Below, piece by piece: positions 23,407-30,714 of a stretch of DNA of 33,155 nucleotides (positions within the stretch are counted from its first letter, which is position 1; each line of letters starts with the position of its first letter). The stretch is from a virus, in IMG/VR virus record IMGVR_UViG_3300046474_000200, positions 1 through 33,155 of that record. One strand, written 5' to 3'. The notes under the pieces were generated by a model. It was not told the DNA's origin, made no database searches, and saw only the letters and a program-made list of their open reading frames with translations. Position numbers and translations under genes: made by a program.

Positions 23407-23450
23407 GCCCGGCAACTGCCTACCGACATTGGGCAGTTGCCGGGCCTTTG
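23407..23450 (+). terminator. Strong intrinsic terminator
   Basis: GCCCGGCAACTGCC (23407-23420) pairs perfectly with GGCAGTTGCCGGGC (23432-23445) around an 11-base loop, followed by CTTTGTCGTCTT. It ends the nuclease/RDF unit. Confidence 0.87.
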
Positions 23451-23471
23451 TCGTCTTACTAGGGAGGTTGA

Positions 23472-23654
23472 ATGGAGCGGCGTATTAGCTGCGCCAATGC
23501 TCCGGCCATCGGTGATATCCGGGCCATGGGTGAGGGTGACGTCATTTGGCTGCATGCCAATGTCGAGACTCGCAAGGATTGGCCACGCTACGCGGATGCG
23601 CTGATTGCAGCGGTTACCCGTGGCGCTGAGGTTAGGCGTAGGTGGGGGCTGTGA
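23472..23654 (+). CDS. Small hypothetical protein
   Basis: This 60-residue protein starts at ATG 23472 with AGGGAGG upstream. The sequence MERRISCANAPAIGDIRAMGEGDVIWLHANVETRKDW... has no motif I recognise. Its stop overlaps the start of a 24-residue membrane peptide. Confidence 0.65.
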   Translation: MERRISCANAPAIGDIRAMGEGDVIWLHANVETRKDWPRYADALIAAVTRGAEVRRRWGL

Positions 23655-23725
23655 CAGCTTTCTTCGTTGGCATGTTCTGTGGGCTGATTCTGTACTACGT
23701 GACGAGGGGCGGGCTCAAGCGGTGA
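23651..23725 (+). CDS. 24-residue membrane peptide
   Basis: The frame GTG 23651 to TGA 23725 encodes TAFFVGMFCGLILYYVTRGG followed by LKR: one hydrophobic helix with a basic C-terminus. It overlaps the preceding stop (GTGA) and the following HNH start (GTGA), which makes a real coupled gene likely despite its size. Its role is unknown. Confidence 0.6.
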   Translation: MTAFFVGMFCGLILYYVTRGGLKR

Positions 23726-24159
23726 AGGTGTGTCGACTATGCGGGCGGGGGAAGCCCGCTGAACAGTTCCTAGCGGGCAAAGCCCGTAAGCCCTCTAGCA
23801 CGTGCTCGACGTGCCGCCGGAAGCTACAGGCTCAGCACCGACGCAACTACTACGCGCGCTTGCCGGTCGACAAGCGGCATGAGCTGACACACAAGCGCCG
23901 TGCTGAGGCTGCGGGAGTGGAACACGTCCCGTACTCCCGTACGGCCATCCTCGCCCGTTGGGGGCACATGTGTGCCTACTGCAATGCGTACGCCACGCAC
24001 CTTGACCACGTGACACCAATTGCCAAGGGGGGTGCGGACGTTGAGGCAAACATCGTTCCGGCATGTGCCCCGTGCAACCTGAGCAAGGGAGCAAAAACGC
24101 TTGCCGAGTGGTCAGAGACATTCGGGCCCGGGGAGTTGCCGGACGATCCGCCGTTCTAG
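23722..24159 (+). CDS. HNH endonuclease with N-terminal zinc ribbon
   Basis: This 145-residue protein starts at GTG 23722, overlapping the upstream stop. A zinc ribbon is formed by Cys4, Cys7, Cys28 and Cys31. The HNH core has Cys84-x2-Cys87, then LDHVTPI with Asp95-His96, Asn110 and Cys115-x2-Cys118-Asn119. All key residues are present. It could be a homing endonuclease or a phage nicking enzyme acting in DNA processing. Its stop codon is part of the next leader motif. Confidence 0.88.
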   Translation: MKVCRLCGRGKPAEQFLAGKARKPSSTCSTCRRKLQAQHRRNYYARLPVDKRHELTHKRRAEAAGVEHVPYSRTAILARWGHMCAYCNAYATHLDHVTPIAKGGADVEANIVPACAPCNLSKGAKTLAEWSETFGPGELPDDPPF

Positions 24160-24182
24160 AGATGCCCTCTCAGACCTGAGTG
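24156..24182 (+). promoter_or_regulatory. Repeated leader motif, copy C
   Basis: CTAGAGATGCCCTCTCAG then ACCTGAGTGA. The TAG is the HNH stop, and the primase ATG is 44 bases downstream. A weak CTCTC/GAGAG pairing (24167-24171 with 24185-24189) is possible. Confidence 0.55.
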
Positions 24183-24200
24183 AAGAGAGAAAGGGACCCA

Positions 24201-26654
24201 ATGCAGTTCACTGACATTCTCGCGCGGTTCGCTCAGGTCTCCGAGGAGGTTGACGGCGGGTATCTCGCCCTGTGTCCGGCGCATGCGGACTCAAACCCCT
24301 CGTTGCGCATATGGCGCGGCGATGACAACAAGGTTCGGATCACGTGCCGTTCCGGGTGCAAGCCTGATGACATCGTGCGTGCCGCAAACCTCACTTGGGC
24401 CGACATGTTCAACGCCACGGGGGAGGGGCTGACCGTAGCCAAGGAAAAGCCGGTCCTCGTCGGTCCGGGCCCAATTGCCGGGCTGCGTATGTACGTTGAG
24501 GAAACGTCTCACGCGCTCCTCGACTATGACAGCGAATGGGCGGCACGCGCACGGGCCTACGTTGGCGAACGGTTCGGGCTCGACGCTGACACGGCTTGTG
24601 AGATGTTCCTTGGGGTTGACCCTGGGGCTTTCTCGGGTGGGCCGTCCCGTCCGTTCCCGTTCCTCTCCCGCGCTTACACCTCGTTCCCTCGTCTCACGGT
24701 TCCCCTCGTCGGTTTCGACGGTGTCATACGAGGGCTACAGGGGCGCGATCTTTCCGGGGAGTGCCCCGGTCGGTGGGTGTCCCTGATGAACCCCAAGGGG
24801 CACAGGTGGGCCCCGTACGGCGTTTTCAGGGGTGAGGGTGGCTATGGGGTCACCATCGTGTCTGAGGGGCCCGGAGACGGGCTCACAGCGGTTTCTGTGG
24901 GGTACAACGCCGTAGCGGTACGGGGTGCCTCGCTCGCCGGTAGCCCGGAGTTGCTCGCCGAGTTCGCCGAGGGGCTGCACGGTACTCAGGTAATCGCTGC
25001 GGGAGACAACGACGAGGCCGGGCAGCGCTTTAACCGCATGCTTGCCGAGGGGCTCAAGCCGTTCGGGATCGTGGTGTATGAGCTGCGGATCCCGGACCAT
25101 GGGCCCAAGACTGACCTCTCTCGATGGCGTGAGGTTGACCCCCATGGCTTCCCCCTTGCGCTGCACCGTGCCGTCAAGGCTGCAAAGCCCGTGCGCAACA
25201 GCGCTGAGGCTGAGGCTGAGGCGGTATCCGCTGAGCTGACCGAAGCAACCGGCGCGGACGTCGTGAGCCGTGACCAGGGCACTGAGGCTGCGCGCATCCT
25301 CGCTGGTCTGATCAACCGCTATGGCGAGTCGGACGCGATGAACGCACATGCCCTCGTTGCGTGGACTGACGGCCGTATCAAGTACGCCCCGGGGCTTGGG
25401 TTCTACACATGGAACGGGCGCACTTGGGAGCGCTCTGAGGTCAAGATCAGGCAGGAAATCCACCGCATGGGCGCTGCCCTCGTGCTCGCGGGTGAGACGC
25501 AGAAAGCCCGGGGGTTCACCATGACCACTCGGATTGATGCCCTCATGACTGAGCTGCGGAGCGTGCCGACCGTGCACGTTGATGCGTCCGCATTCGACGC
25601 GCGGCCTGATCTGCTGAGTTTCCGTAACGGCACGGTCGACCTGCGGACGGGTGTCCTGAGGCCGCACGCCAAGGGGGACATGCTCACGTACGCGCTCGAT
25701 ATCGAGTACCGGGCTAGCGCCGAGTGCCCGCGCTGGGAACAGTTCCTGTCTGAGATTTTCCCTGACAACCCTGAGCTTGTTCCGTACATGCGTCGCCTCG
25801 TCGGCTACGGCATTTCGGGGCACGTCAGCGAACAGGCTTTCTGTGTTCTGTGGGGCAAGGGCGCTAACGGCAAGTCGGTGTTTACCGAGACGCTCAGCAG
25901 TGTGTTTCGGACTATCAGCAAGACCACTGGCTTTGCCACGTTCGAGGAAAAGTCGTCGGGCGGCATTCCCAACGACATTGCCGCGCTGCGAGGTGCTCGC
26001 CTCGTCATGGCTTCCGAGGGCGAAAGCGGTAGGCCCATGTCTGAGGCCATCCTCAAGCGGGTGACCGGCAAGGACATGATCTCTGCGCGGTTCCTCCGCC
26101 AAGAGTTTTTCGAGTTCCGTCCGGCGTTCCTGCTCATGCTGGCAACCAACCACAAGCCTCGTTTCCGGGGTCAGGACGAGGGGCTTTGGCGCCGAGTCAA
26201 GATGATCCCGTTCAAGCGGTGGTTTGCTCCGGACGAGCGTGACCACACCCTTGACGCAAAGCTGTTGGCTGAGGCTGAGGGCATTGCCGCTTGGGCGGTC
26301 CGTGGCGCCGTTGAATGGTTCGCCAACGGGCTTGAGGACCCTGGGGTTATCAAGCGTGCCGTCAAGGAATACCGCGAGACGAGTGACGCGCTCGCCGGTT
26401 TCTTCCCGGGTGTTCTTGAGCGGGACGAGGCGCACACCCTCAACGGTACTGAGGCTTTCAACTCTTACCTTGACTGGTGTGAGGCTGAGAACCTCCCGAT
26501 GCGTGAGCGGTGGACGCGACGCACGTTTTACGCGGCCATGGAAGAGCGCGGGATCGTCCGCAAGAAGACGGCCGTAGGCATCGCCCTCGTCGGTGTGTCG
26601 TTGCCGGGTGCGCCTAAGCCGGTATCCGGTCCGGGCATCCTCGGAGGCGCGTAG
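24201..26654 (+). CDS. Primase-helicase (P4/D5-type)
   Basis: This 817-residue protein fuses a primase to an SF3 helicase. A zinc finger lies at Cys25, His28, Cys49 and Cys53. A TOPRIM core follows, with VSEGPGDG (Glu222) and AAGDNDEAG (Asp269, Asp271). The D5_N region occupies roughly 400-540. The helicase has Walker A GKGANGKS (Lys558), the acidic motif ASEGESG, and LLMLATNHKPRFRGQDEGLWRRVKMIPF carrying motif C and the arginine finger. I choose ATG 24201, with AAAGGGA upstream, over GTG 24180, which lies in the leader motif. Together with the polymerase it forms the replication core. Confidence 0.95.
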   Translation: MQFTDILARFAQVSEEVDGGYLALCPAHADSNPSLRIWRGDDNKVRITCRSGCKPDDIVRAANLTWADMFNATGEGLTVAKEKPVLVGPGPIAGLRMYVEETSHALLDYDSEWAARARAYVGERFGLDADTACEMFLGVDPGAFSGGPSRPFPFLSRAYTSFPRLTVPLVGFDGVIRGLQGRDLSGECPGRWVSLMNPKGHRWAPYGVFRGEGGYGVTIVSEGPGDGLTAVSVGYNAVAVRGASLAGSPELLAEFAEGLHGTQVIAAGDNDEAGQRFNRMLAEGLKPFGIVVYELRIPDHGPKTDLSRWREVDPHGFPLALHRAVKAAKPVRNSAEAEAEAVSAELTEATGADVVSRDQGTEAARILAGLINRYGESDAMNAHALVAWTDGRIKYAPGLGFYTWNGRTWERSEVKIRQEIHRMGAALVLAGETQKARGFTMTTRIDALMTELRSVPTVHVDASAFDARPDLLSFRNGTVDLRTGVLRPHAKGDMLTYALDIEYRASAECPRWEQFLSEIFPDNPELVPYMRRLVGYGISGHVSEQAFCVLWGKGANGKSVFTETLSSVFRTISKTTGFATFEEKSSGGIPNDIAALRGARLVMASEGESGRPMSEAILKRVTGKDMISARFLRQEFFEFRPAFLLMLATNHKPRFRGQDEGLWRRVKMIPFKRWFAPDERDHTLDAKLLAEAEGIAAWAVRGAVEWFANGLEDPGVIKRAVKEYRETSDALAGFFPGVLERDEAHTLNGTEAFNSYLDWCEAENLPMRERWTRRTFYAAMEERGIVRKKTAVGIALVGVSLPGAPKPVSGPGILGGA

Positions 26655-26776
26655 TGCACATCTGGCATCGCTGGGGGAAGTGGGGCAAGCCGAAAGAGTA
26701 CGGCTCGTTTGTCGAGTCTCACTATCAGGAACGCACGTGCGCGGTGTGCAACCTAGTTCAGCGTAGGTCGCTGTAA
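26654..26776 (+). CDS. Small hypothetical protein with one Cys-x2-Cys
   Basis: This 40-residue frame starts at GTG 26654, sharing one base with the primase stop. The product is Trp/Lys-rich at first (HIWHRWGKWGKPKEYGSF) and has CAVC near its end. A single Cys pair could bind zinc only as a dimer. It is supported by tight coupling and by filling the gap before the operator; no family is recognised. Confidence 0.5.
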   Translation: MHIWHRWGKWGKPKEYGSFVESHYQERTCAVCNLVQRRSL

Positions 26777-26796
26777 GTGGTCAACTCAGGGGGCAA

Positions 26797-26812
26797 CTCC
26801 CAAATTCGGGAG
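26797..26812. promoter_or_regulatory. Operator palindrome 9 (one-base variant)
   Basis: CTCCCAAATTCGGGAG, a single T-to-C change in the core. Flanks CA-a and c-TG are kept. It is nested in GGGGGCA...TGCCCCC, followed by TTGTCG, 26 bases before the polymerase start. Confidence 0.8.
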
Positions 26813-26837
26813 CTGCCCCCTTGTCGTGGGGAGAGAC

Positions 26838-28685
26838 GTGAGGGTTTACAGACATGCCGTCGCCGGTGACGTCGTCGAGGTGCTCATACCCGAGACGCTT
26901 GACGACTTGTACGCGTTCAAGGACTGGCTAGCTGAGGCCAACAAGCGTGGCCCGGTAGCGGTCGACACCGAGACAACCGGCCTCAACATCTACAGCAACG
27001 GCTACCGGTTGCGCACCGTGCAGTTTGGCGACGCGCACACCGCATGGGTCATCCATTGGGAGCGCGGGGGTTACTTCCAGGATGTTGCCCGTTGGGCGCT
27101 GCGCATCCTTGAACGGGTGCTCATTCACAACGCGCCGTTTGACTGGCTAGTCCTGGACGAACATGCGGGCATCCCGCTTGAGGACTTGGCACCTCGTACG
27201 ACGGATACCAAGCTCAAGGCTGCCCTCGTCGACCCCCGCCAACCGCAAGAGGGTGGCGTTGGGACGGGCCTCAAGCCGTTGAGTGCTTTCTACATTGACC
27301 CCTCGTCGCCGGACACTCAGGGCGACCTTACGGCGGTGTTCCGGTCCCTGGGTTTGACCAAGGCAACCGGGTGGGCCGGTATCCCGCTCGACCACCCAAC
27401 TTACAACCTCTATGCGGGACTTGACGTCATCCTCGGCTCACGTATCGACGTGGTGCTGACCGCCGAACTTGAGCGGCGGGGTGTGCGCCCTGAGCTTGTG
27501 CAGTACGAGCATGAGCTAGCCCGTATCTGCTCGGTCATGATGCGCACGGGCCTCGTTCTCGACGAGGAGTACACGCACGGGCTGCGGTACCAACTCCAAG
27601 ACGAGGCCGGGCATTTCGAGGGTGTTGCCCGGCGGTACGGCGTCGAGAACGTGAACAGTACGGCTCAGGTTGCTGAGGCGCTGTTGGCCATGGGTGAGAC
27701 GCTCACTGAGCGGACGGCATCGGGTGCGGTCAAGGTTGATAAGGCCGTGTTGCTCGGTCTCGCAGACATGTCTATGCAGTGGGAGCGTACGGGGCTGCGT
27801 AGCCCAAACCCGTTGGCTGAGGCGGTAGTTAGGGCCAAGCGTGCGGGTAAGTGGGGGTCGGCATACGTAGACACGTTCCTTGAGACGGTCGACGGCAACG
27901 GCCGTGTGCATCCCATGATCAACACCTTGCAAGCCCGAACGGGTCGGATGAGTATTTCCGGGCTTGCGCTGCAAACGCTGCCGTCCTCGGATCAGATGAT
28001 CCGCCGTGCGCTCCTCGCTGACGAGGGTCACGTCATGGTGTCGACCGACTTTGCGGCCGTTGAGCTACGTGTGTTGGCTGCGCTCGCTGATGTGAAGCGC
28101 ATGAAGGAAGCCATCCGGGACGGCCGAGACTTGCACGACTTCACAGCGGGTCTCGTGTTCGGTCCGGGGTTCACCAAGCAACACCGCAAGATTTCCAAGG
28201 GAATTGCGTTCGGCAAGGTGTACGGCGGTGGCGCTGCCACGATCGCTCGCCAGACCGGCGCACCGTATGACGAGGTGGTCAAGGCGCTTGCTGCCTATGA
28301 CCGGGCGTACCCGGAGATTAAGCGGTTCGCCAACCGTCACCAGCGTGAGGCGCGCGCTAACGGCATGGTCACCGTGACCGTGACGGGCCGTCACCTGCCG
28401 CTAGACCGTGACCGGGCGTACGCCGTGACGAACTATCAGGTTCAGAGTGCGGCCCGTGACGTCCTCGGTCAGGCACTGATCAACATGGACGAGGCCGGGC
28501 TAACTGCCTATCTCCGCTTGCCAATTCATGACGAGGTGCTTGCAAGCGTGCCCGCCAACGAGGCGACCGACTACGCGCGCGAGATTGAGCGCTGCATGCG
28601 CATGCACCTTGGGGGAGTGGCCATCGACGCTGAGGCGGAGATTGGGCGCCGTTCCTGGGGGTCCCTGTACGGGGCTGAGTACTGA
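26838..28685 (+). CDS. Family-A DNA polymerase (3'-5' exonuclease plus polymerase)
   Basis: This 615-residue enzyme has the proofreading exonuclease motifs DTET (Asp43, Glu45), HNAPFD (Asp102) and YAGLD (Tyr192, Asp196). The polymerase has motif A STDFAAVELR (Asp404, Glu409), motif B RKISKGIAFGKVYGGG and motif C HDE (Asp565). There is no 5'-3' exonuclease domain, as usual for phage PolA. I prefer GTG 26838, with GGGGAG 5 bases upstream, over the in-frame GTG at 26826. It replicates the phage genome with the upstream primase-helicase. Confidence 0.95.
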   Translation: MRVYRHAVAGDVVEVLIPETLDDLYAFKDWLAEANKRGPVAVDTETTGLNIYSNGYRLRTVQFGDAHTAWVIHWERGGYFQDVARWALRILERVLIHNAPFDWLVLDEHAGIPLEDLAPRTTDTKLKAALVDPRQPQEGGVGTGLKPLSAFYIDPSSPDTQGDLTAVFRSLGLTKATGWAGIPLDHPTYNLYAGLDVILGSRIDVVLTAELERRGVRPELVQYEHELARICSVMMRTGLVLDEEYTHGLRYQLQDEAGHFEGVARRYGVENVNSTAQVAEALLAMGETLTERTASGAVKVDKAVLLGLADMSMQWERTGLRSPNPLAEAVVRAKRAGKWGSAYVDTFLETVDGNGRVHPMINTLQARTGRMSISGLALQTLPSSDQMIRRALLADEGHVMVSTDFAAVELRVLAALADVKRMKEAIRDGRDLHDFTAGLVFGPGFTKQHRKISKGIAFGKVYGGGAATIARQTGAPYDEVVKALAAYDRAYPEIKRFANRHQREARANGMVTVTVTGRHLPLDRDRAYAVTNYQVQSAARDVLGQALINMDEAGLTAYLRLPIHDEVLASVPANEATDYAREIERCMRMHLGGVAIDAEAEIGRRSWGSLYGAEY

Positions 28686-28701
28686 GATCCGAGGGGGTCA
28701 C

Positions 28702-28977
28702 TTGTTCTACCGGCGACAACGGGAACGGGTGGCCCCCTCTCGTGCTGAGCTTTACCGAATGTGGGCAGATGCGGACGCATGGGCCTGTATCTACTGCGGC
28801 GCCCCCTGGGACGAGGTGGATCACTTCTACCCGTTGGCCGGGGGAGGGGAGGACACGCACGGCAATTGTTGGCCAAGTTGTACGCGCTGTAACCATTCCA
28901 AGGCTGACGCTCACCCTGTGTCGTGGTTGAGGGTTCAGCTCCCAAATTTGGGAGGTGAGCTGCGTCACACTCGTTGA
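28702..28977 (+). CDS. HNH endonuclease (short form)
   Basis: This 91-residue protein starts at TTG 28702 with GAGGGGG upstream. The HNH core is complete: Cys29-x2-Cys32, Asp40-His41, Asn55 and Cys60-x2-Cys63-Asn64. The C-terminus reads through an operator palindrome (28939-28954), giving QLPNLGGEL. Those residues lie outside the catalytic fold and may be an extension acquired when the original stop was lost. It follows the polymerase by 16 bases. Confidence 0.85.
   Translation: MFYRRQRERVAPSRAELYRMWADADAWACIYCGAPWDEVDHFYPLAGGGEDTHGNCWPSCTRCNHSKADAHPVSWLRVQLPNLGGELRHTR
28939..28954. promoter_or_regulatory. Operator palindrome 10, at the end of a reading frame
   Basis: Perfect core with CA-g and g-TG flanks, inside the last codons of the short HNH gene (QLPNLG), at the edge of the large non-coding region. 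Confidence 0.82.
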
Positions 28978-29339
28978 CCTTACCGATCATGCGTTGGCGT
29001 TAACGATCTTTGCTGCGAACTCATGATCGCTTTGCTGTGACACACATGTACCGCTCGGTAACGATGGCGTGATGTCTCCGAGTTAGGTCTCATCCCTGAG
29101 GACGATTCAGATTTCGACATGTGTTCCTCACACATCCATCACAACCCCAACTAGGTCTAGTGGGCACCTAAGTAAGGCCGTGGACTACCTACCTAATTAG
29201 GTGTGTAGTCAGACCCACGACAGATCGCCAAAGCGCTAGCGGGACGTCGTGCAACACCCGGAAGGAACCCCAAGGCATGCCCCCGCATGCCCTGTGGCAC
29301 CCCGTGTGGCGCACGTCACCTCATGCGCTCCCTTCCGGG
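28978..29339. other. Non-coding region with several dyads, candidate control or origin region
   Basis: No supported gene lies here. Visible structures are: CGATCATG (28984-28991) inverted at 29022-29029; ACACATGT (29042-29049) inverted at 29117-29124; an ACCTAATTAGGT palindrome (29191-29202) inside a 28-bp dyad with GACTAC/GTAGTC ends (29183-29210); CACCTAAGTA at 29165, matching the 3' half of the leader motif; a GGCATGC-cccc-GCATGCC hairpin (29274-29291); and an outer stem CCCGGAAGG/CCTTCCGGG (29257-29265 with 29331-29339). It is less GC-rich than the genes around it. It may hold promoters, a replication origin or a structured RNA. Confidence 0.5.
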
Positions 29340-29386
29340 CTAGAGACGCCCTCTCAGACCTCAGTAACGAGGCCAACCGGAAGGAA
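29257..29386 (+). promoter_or_regulatory. Possible alternative-pairing leader of the sigma-factor gene
   Basis: CCTTCCGG (29331-29338) can pair either with CCGGAAGG at 29258-29265 or with CCGGAAGG at 29377-29384. The second copy is the ribosome site of the gene at 29395. The two pairings exclude each other. The CCGGAAGGAA repeat is 10 bp and exact. Confidence 0.45.
29340..29366 (+). promoter_or_regulatory. Repeated leader motif, copy D
   Basis: CTAGAGACGCCCTCTCAG then ACCTCAGTA. The TAG is 54 bases before the sigma-factor ATG. It is not part of an upstream stop here, so its conservation is not due to coding. Confidence 0.6.
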
Positions 29387-29394
29387 ACACGATC

Positions 29395-30198
29395 ATGTCT
29401 GAGTTCCCCACCATTACCCCCGACGACGTCACGGCCGCTCGCGCTGGTGACCTCGTCGCCTCCCGCACGATCATCGACGGCACCGAGGGAATCGTTAAGA
29501 AGCTCTCTTACGAGGCTTGCCGTAAGGCTTCCCGCCTTGACCTCGTCGAGGACATGGAACAGCACGCACGACTGACCGTGTGGGAGGCCGTGAGCCGGTA
29601 CGAGGCGCGCAACGATGCCAAGTTCTCTAGCTACGTGTTCCGGAACATAGCCGGAGCCATTGAGGACGAGATGAGCCGAGTCACTCGGCCGGGTGTCAGC
29701 ACCGAATCAATGAAGATGTTCGTCAAGTGCCTCAGCATCTCCGAGGGGGACGTTGCAGCGGCCGAGAAGCTTGCCACGGTCGGCAACAGTGCCCGCCGGT
29801 TGAGTAAGGAACTTGCCCGCGCTACCCGACTTGCTTGGGAGGGTGCTTCGAGCCTCGATATGCCCGCTGAGGACACCGACGGGGGAGCGGCGACCCTGGG
29901 GGACCTGATCGCCGATCCGTACGGCTACGGCGTCCCTGAGGGCCTCGTTGAGCCCAGTGACATTGCGGCCAGTCAGCGCAACCGCAACAAGGACCTTGCT
30001 CACGCGCTCCTCGCGCTGACCACCGAGCGACGCAGGTTCGTTCTCAAGGCCACGTACGGCATTGACCCCGTGCCGTTCTTTGAGGACGACAACGAGATTG
30101 CCGCGCACCTTGAGGTGGCGCGTAGCACGGTCGGTAACACGCGCTCTCAGGCGCTCAAGGAACTCCGCACCAAGGGTGAGGCGCTCCTCAACGCGTAA
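29395..30198 (+). CDS. Sigma-70-like RNA polymerase factor
   Basis: This 267-residue protein starts at ATG 29395 with GGAAGG upstream. Residues about 28-100 match region 2 (LVEDMEQHARLTVWEAVSRYEARNDAKFSSYVFRNIAGAI), the part that binds the polymerase and the -10 element. Residues about 205-262 match region 4 with a helix-turn-helix (NEIAAHLEVARSTVGNTRSQALKEL). The linker between them is divergent. It could redirect host RNA polymerase to phage promoters. Its own gene carries the repeated leader motif, as do several other non-structural genes. Confidence 0.85.
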   Translation: MSEFPTITPDDVTAARAGDLVASRTIIDGTEGIVKKLSYEACRKASRLDLVEDMEQHARLTVWEAVSRYEARNDAKFSSYVFRNIAGAIEDEMSRVTRPGVSTESMKMFVKCLSISEGDVAAAEKLATVGNSARRLSKELARATRLAWEGASSLDMPAEDTDGGAATLGDLIADPYGYGVPEGLVEPSDIAASQRNRNKDLAHALLALTTERRRFVLKATYGIDPVPFFEDDNEIAAHLEVARSTVGNTRSQALKELRTKGEALLNA

Positions 30199-30201
30199 GC
30201 G

Positions 30202-30228
30202 CTAGAGACGCCCTCTCACACCTAAGTA
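30202..30228 (+). promoter_or_regulatory. Repeated leader motif, copy E
   Basis: CTAGAGACGCCCTCTCACA then CCTAAGTA, starting 4 bases after the sigma stop and 42 bases before the tRNA-like gene. A GGCGC/GCGCC hairpin (30229-30243) lies between. With no start codon nearby, a promoter is the simplest reading. Confidence 0.6.
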
Positions 30229-30244
30229 GGCGCCGTCAGCGCCC

Positions 30245-30315
30245 GCCCCGGTAGCTCAGTGGCAGAGCAGGACTGATCACCCAACGGTCGCAGGGTTCGA
30301 ATCCCGCCCGGGGCG
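30245..30315 (+). tRNA. tRNA-like gene with an irregular anticodon arm, isotype not assigned
   Basis: The acceptor stem GCCCCGG/CCGGGGC (30245-30251 with 30308-30314), TA at positions 8-9, the D-arm GCTC-agtggca-GAGC, and the TTCGAAT T-loop with GGG/CCC are all canonical. The anticodon arm is not. The only good stem is GACTG/CGGTC (30271-30275 with 30285-30289) around a 9-base loop, ATCACCCAA, leaving almost no variable loop and a bulged A in the T-stem. CCA is not encoded. It is either a real but unusual tRNA, a tRNA mimic, or a decaying gene. Confidence 0.6.
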
Positions 30316-30347
30316 CTCCGCAAGACCAAATCAGAGGAGAAACAGAA

Positions 30348-30524
30348 ATGACTTACACCCTTCCCAGCGGTGGCCGAGTGCAGTTCTTCCGCGTCGACGC
30401 GGACACCGTTGAGTTCGTCCACTACAACCGCAACAACGAGGTCACTGCCACGGTTCGCAAGAGCCTTTCCGAGGCCGGTCCGCTTATCGCCGCTCTCGCG
30501 GTGGCTGAGACCGCTCTTTCGTAG
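30348..30524 (+). CDS. Small hypothetical protein
   Basis: This 58-residue protein starts at ATG 30348 with GAGGAGA upstream. It begins TYTLPSGGRVQFFRVDADTVEFVHYN, a likely small beta-structure, and ends in an alanine-rich helix. The family is not recognised. It may share the transcript that starts before the tRNA-like gene. Confidence 0.7.
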   Translation: MTYTLPSGGRVQFFRVDADTVEFVHYNRNNEVTATVRKSLSEAGPLIAALAVAETALS

Positions 30525-30554
30525 ACCAGTGGCGGGACCGGAAAGCGAGCCTCA

Positions 30555-30710
30555 ATGGCTAAGCGATTCATGCCCGCTCTTGACGAAATGGATGCCGGGG
30601 CGCACCCGACCCTAGGCGTACGAGAGACAGCGGAGAGGCGTGAGGCACTCGACAGCCTCACCCTCTCCGGTCTCTTTGATGACGAGGCGGACACCGATGA
30701 ATGGGAGTAA
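30555..30710 (+). CDS. Small acidic hypothetical protein
   Basis: This 51-residue protein starts at ATG 30555; AAAGCGAG precedes it. It is helical and acidic (ETAERREALDSLTLSGLFDDEADTDEWE). The stop lies 4 bases before the next ATG. The family is not recognised. Confidence 0.6.
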   Translation: MAKRFMPALDEMDAGAHPTLGVRETAERREALDSLTLSGLFDDEADTDEWE

Positions 30711-30714
30711 CGGC

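Noticed and set aside
24735-26435. Long open frame on the minus strand (566 codons)
   Set aside because: It lies opposite the clear primase-helicase gene. High GC codon bias keeps antisense frames open; it has no ribosome site or family pattern.
28974-29007. Promoter with TTGACC and a -10 near TAACGA
   Set aside because: The spacing is about 21 bases and the -10 is poor, so it is too weak to list as a feature.
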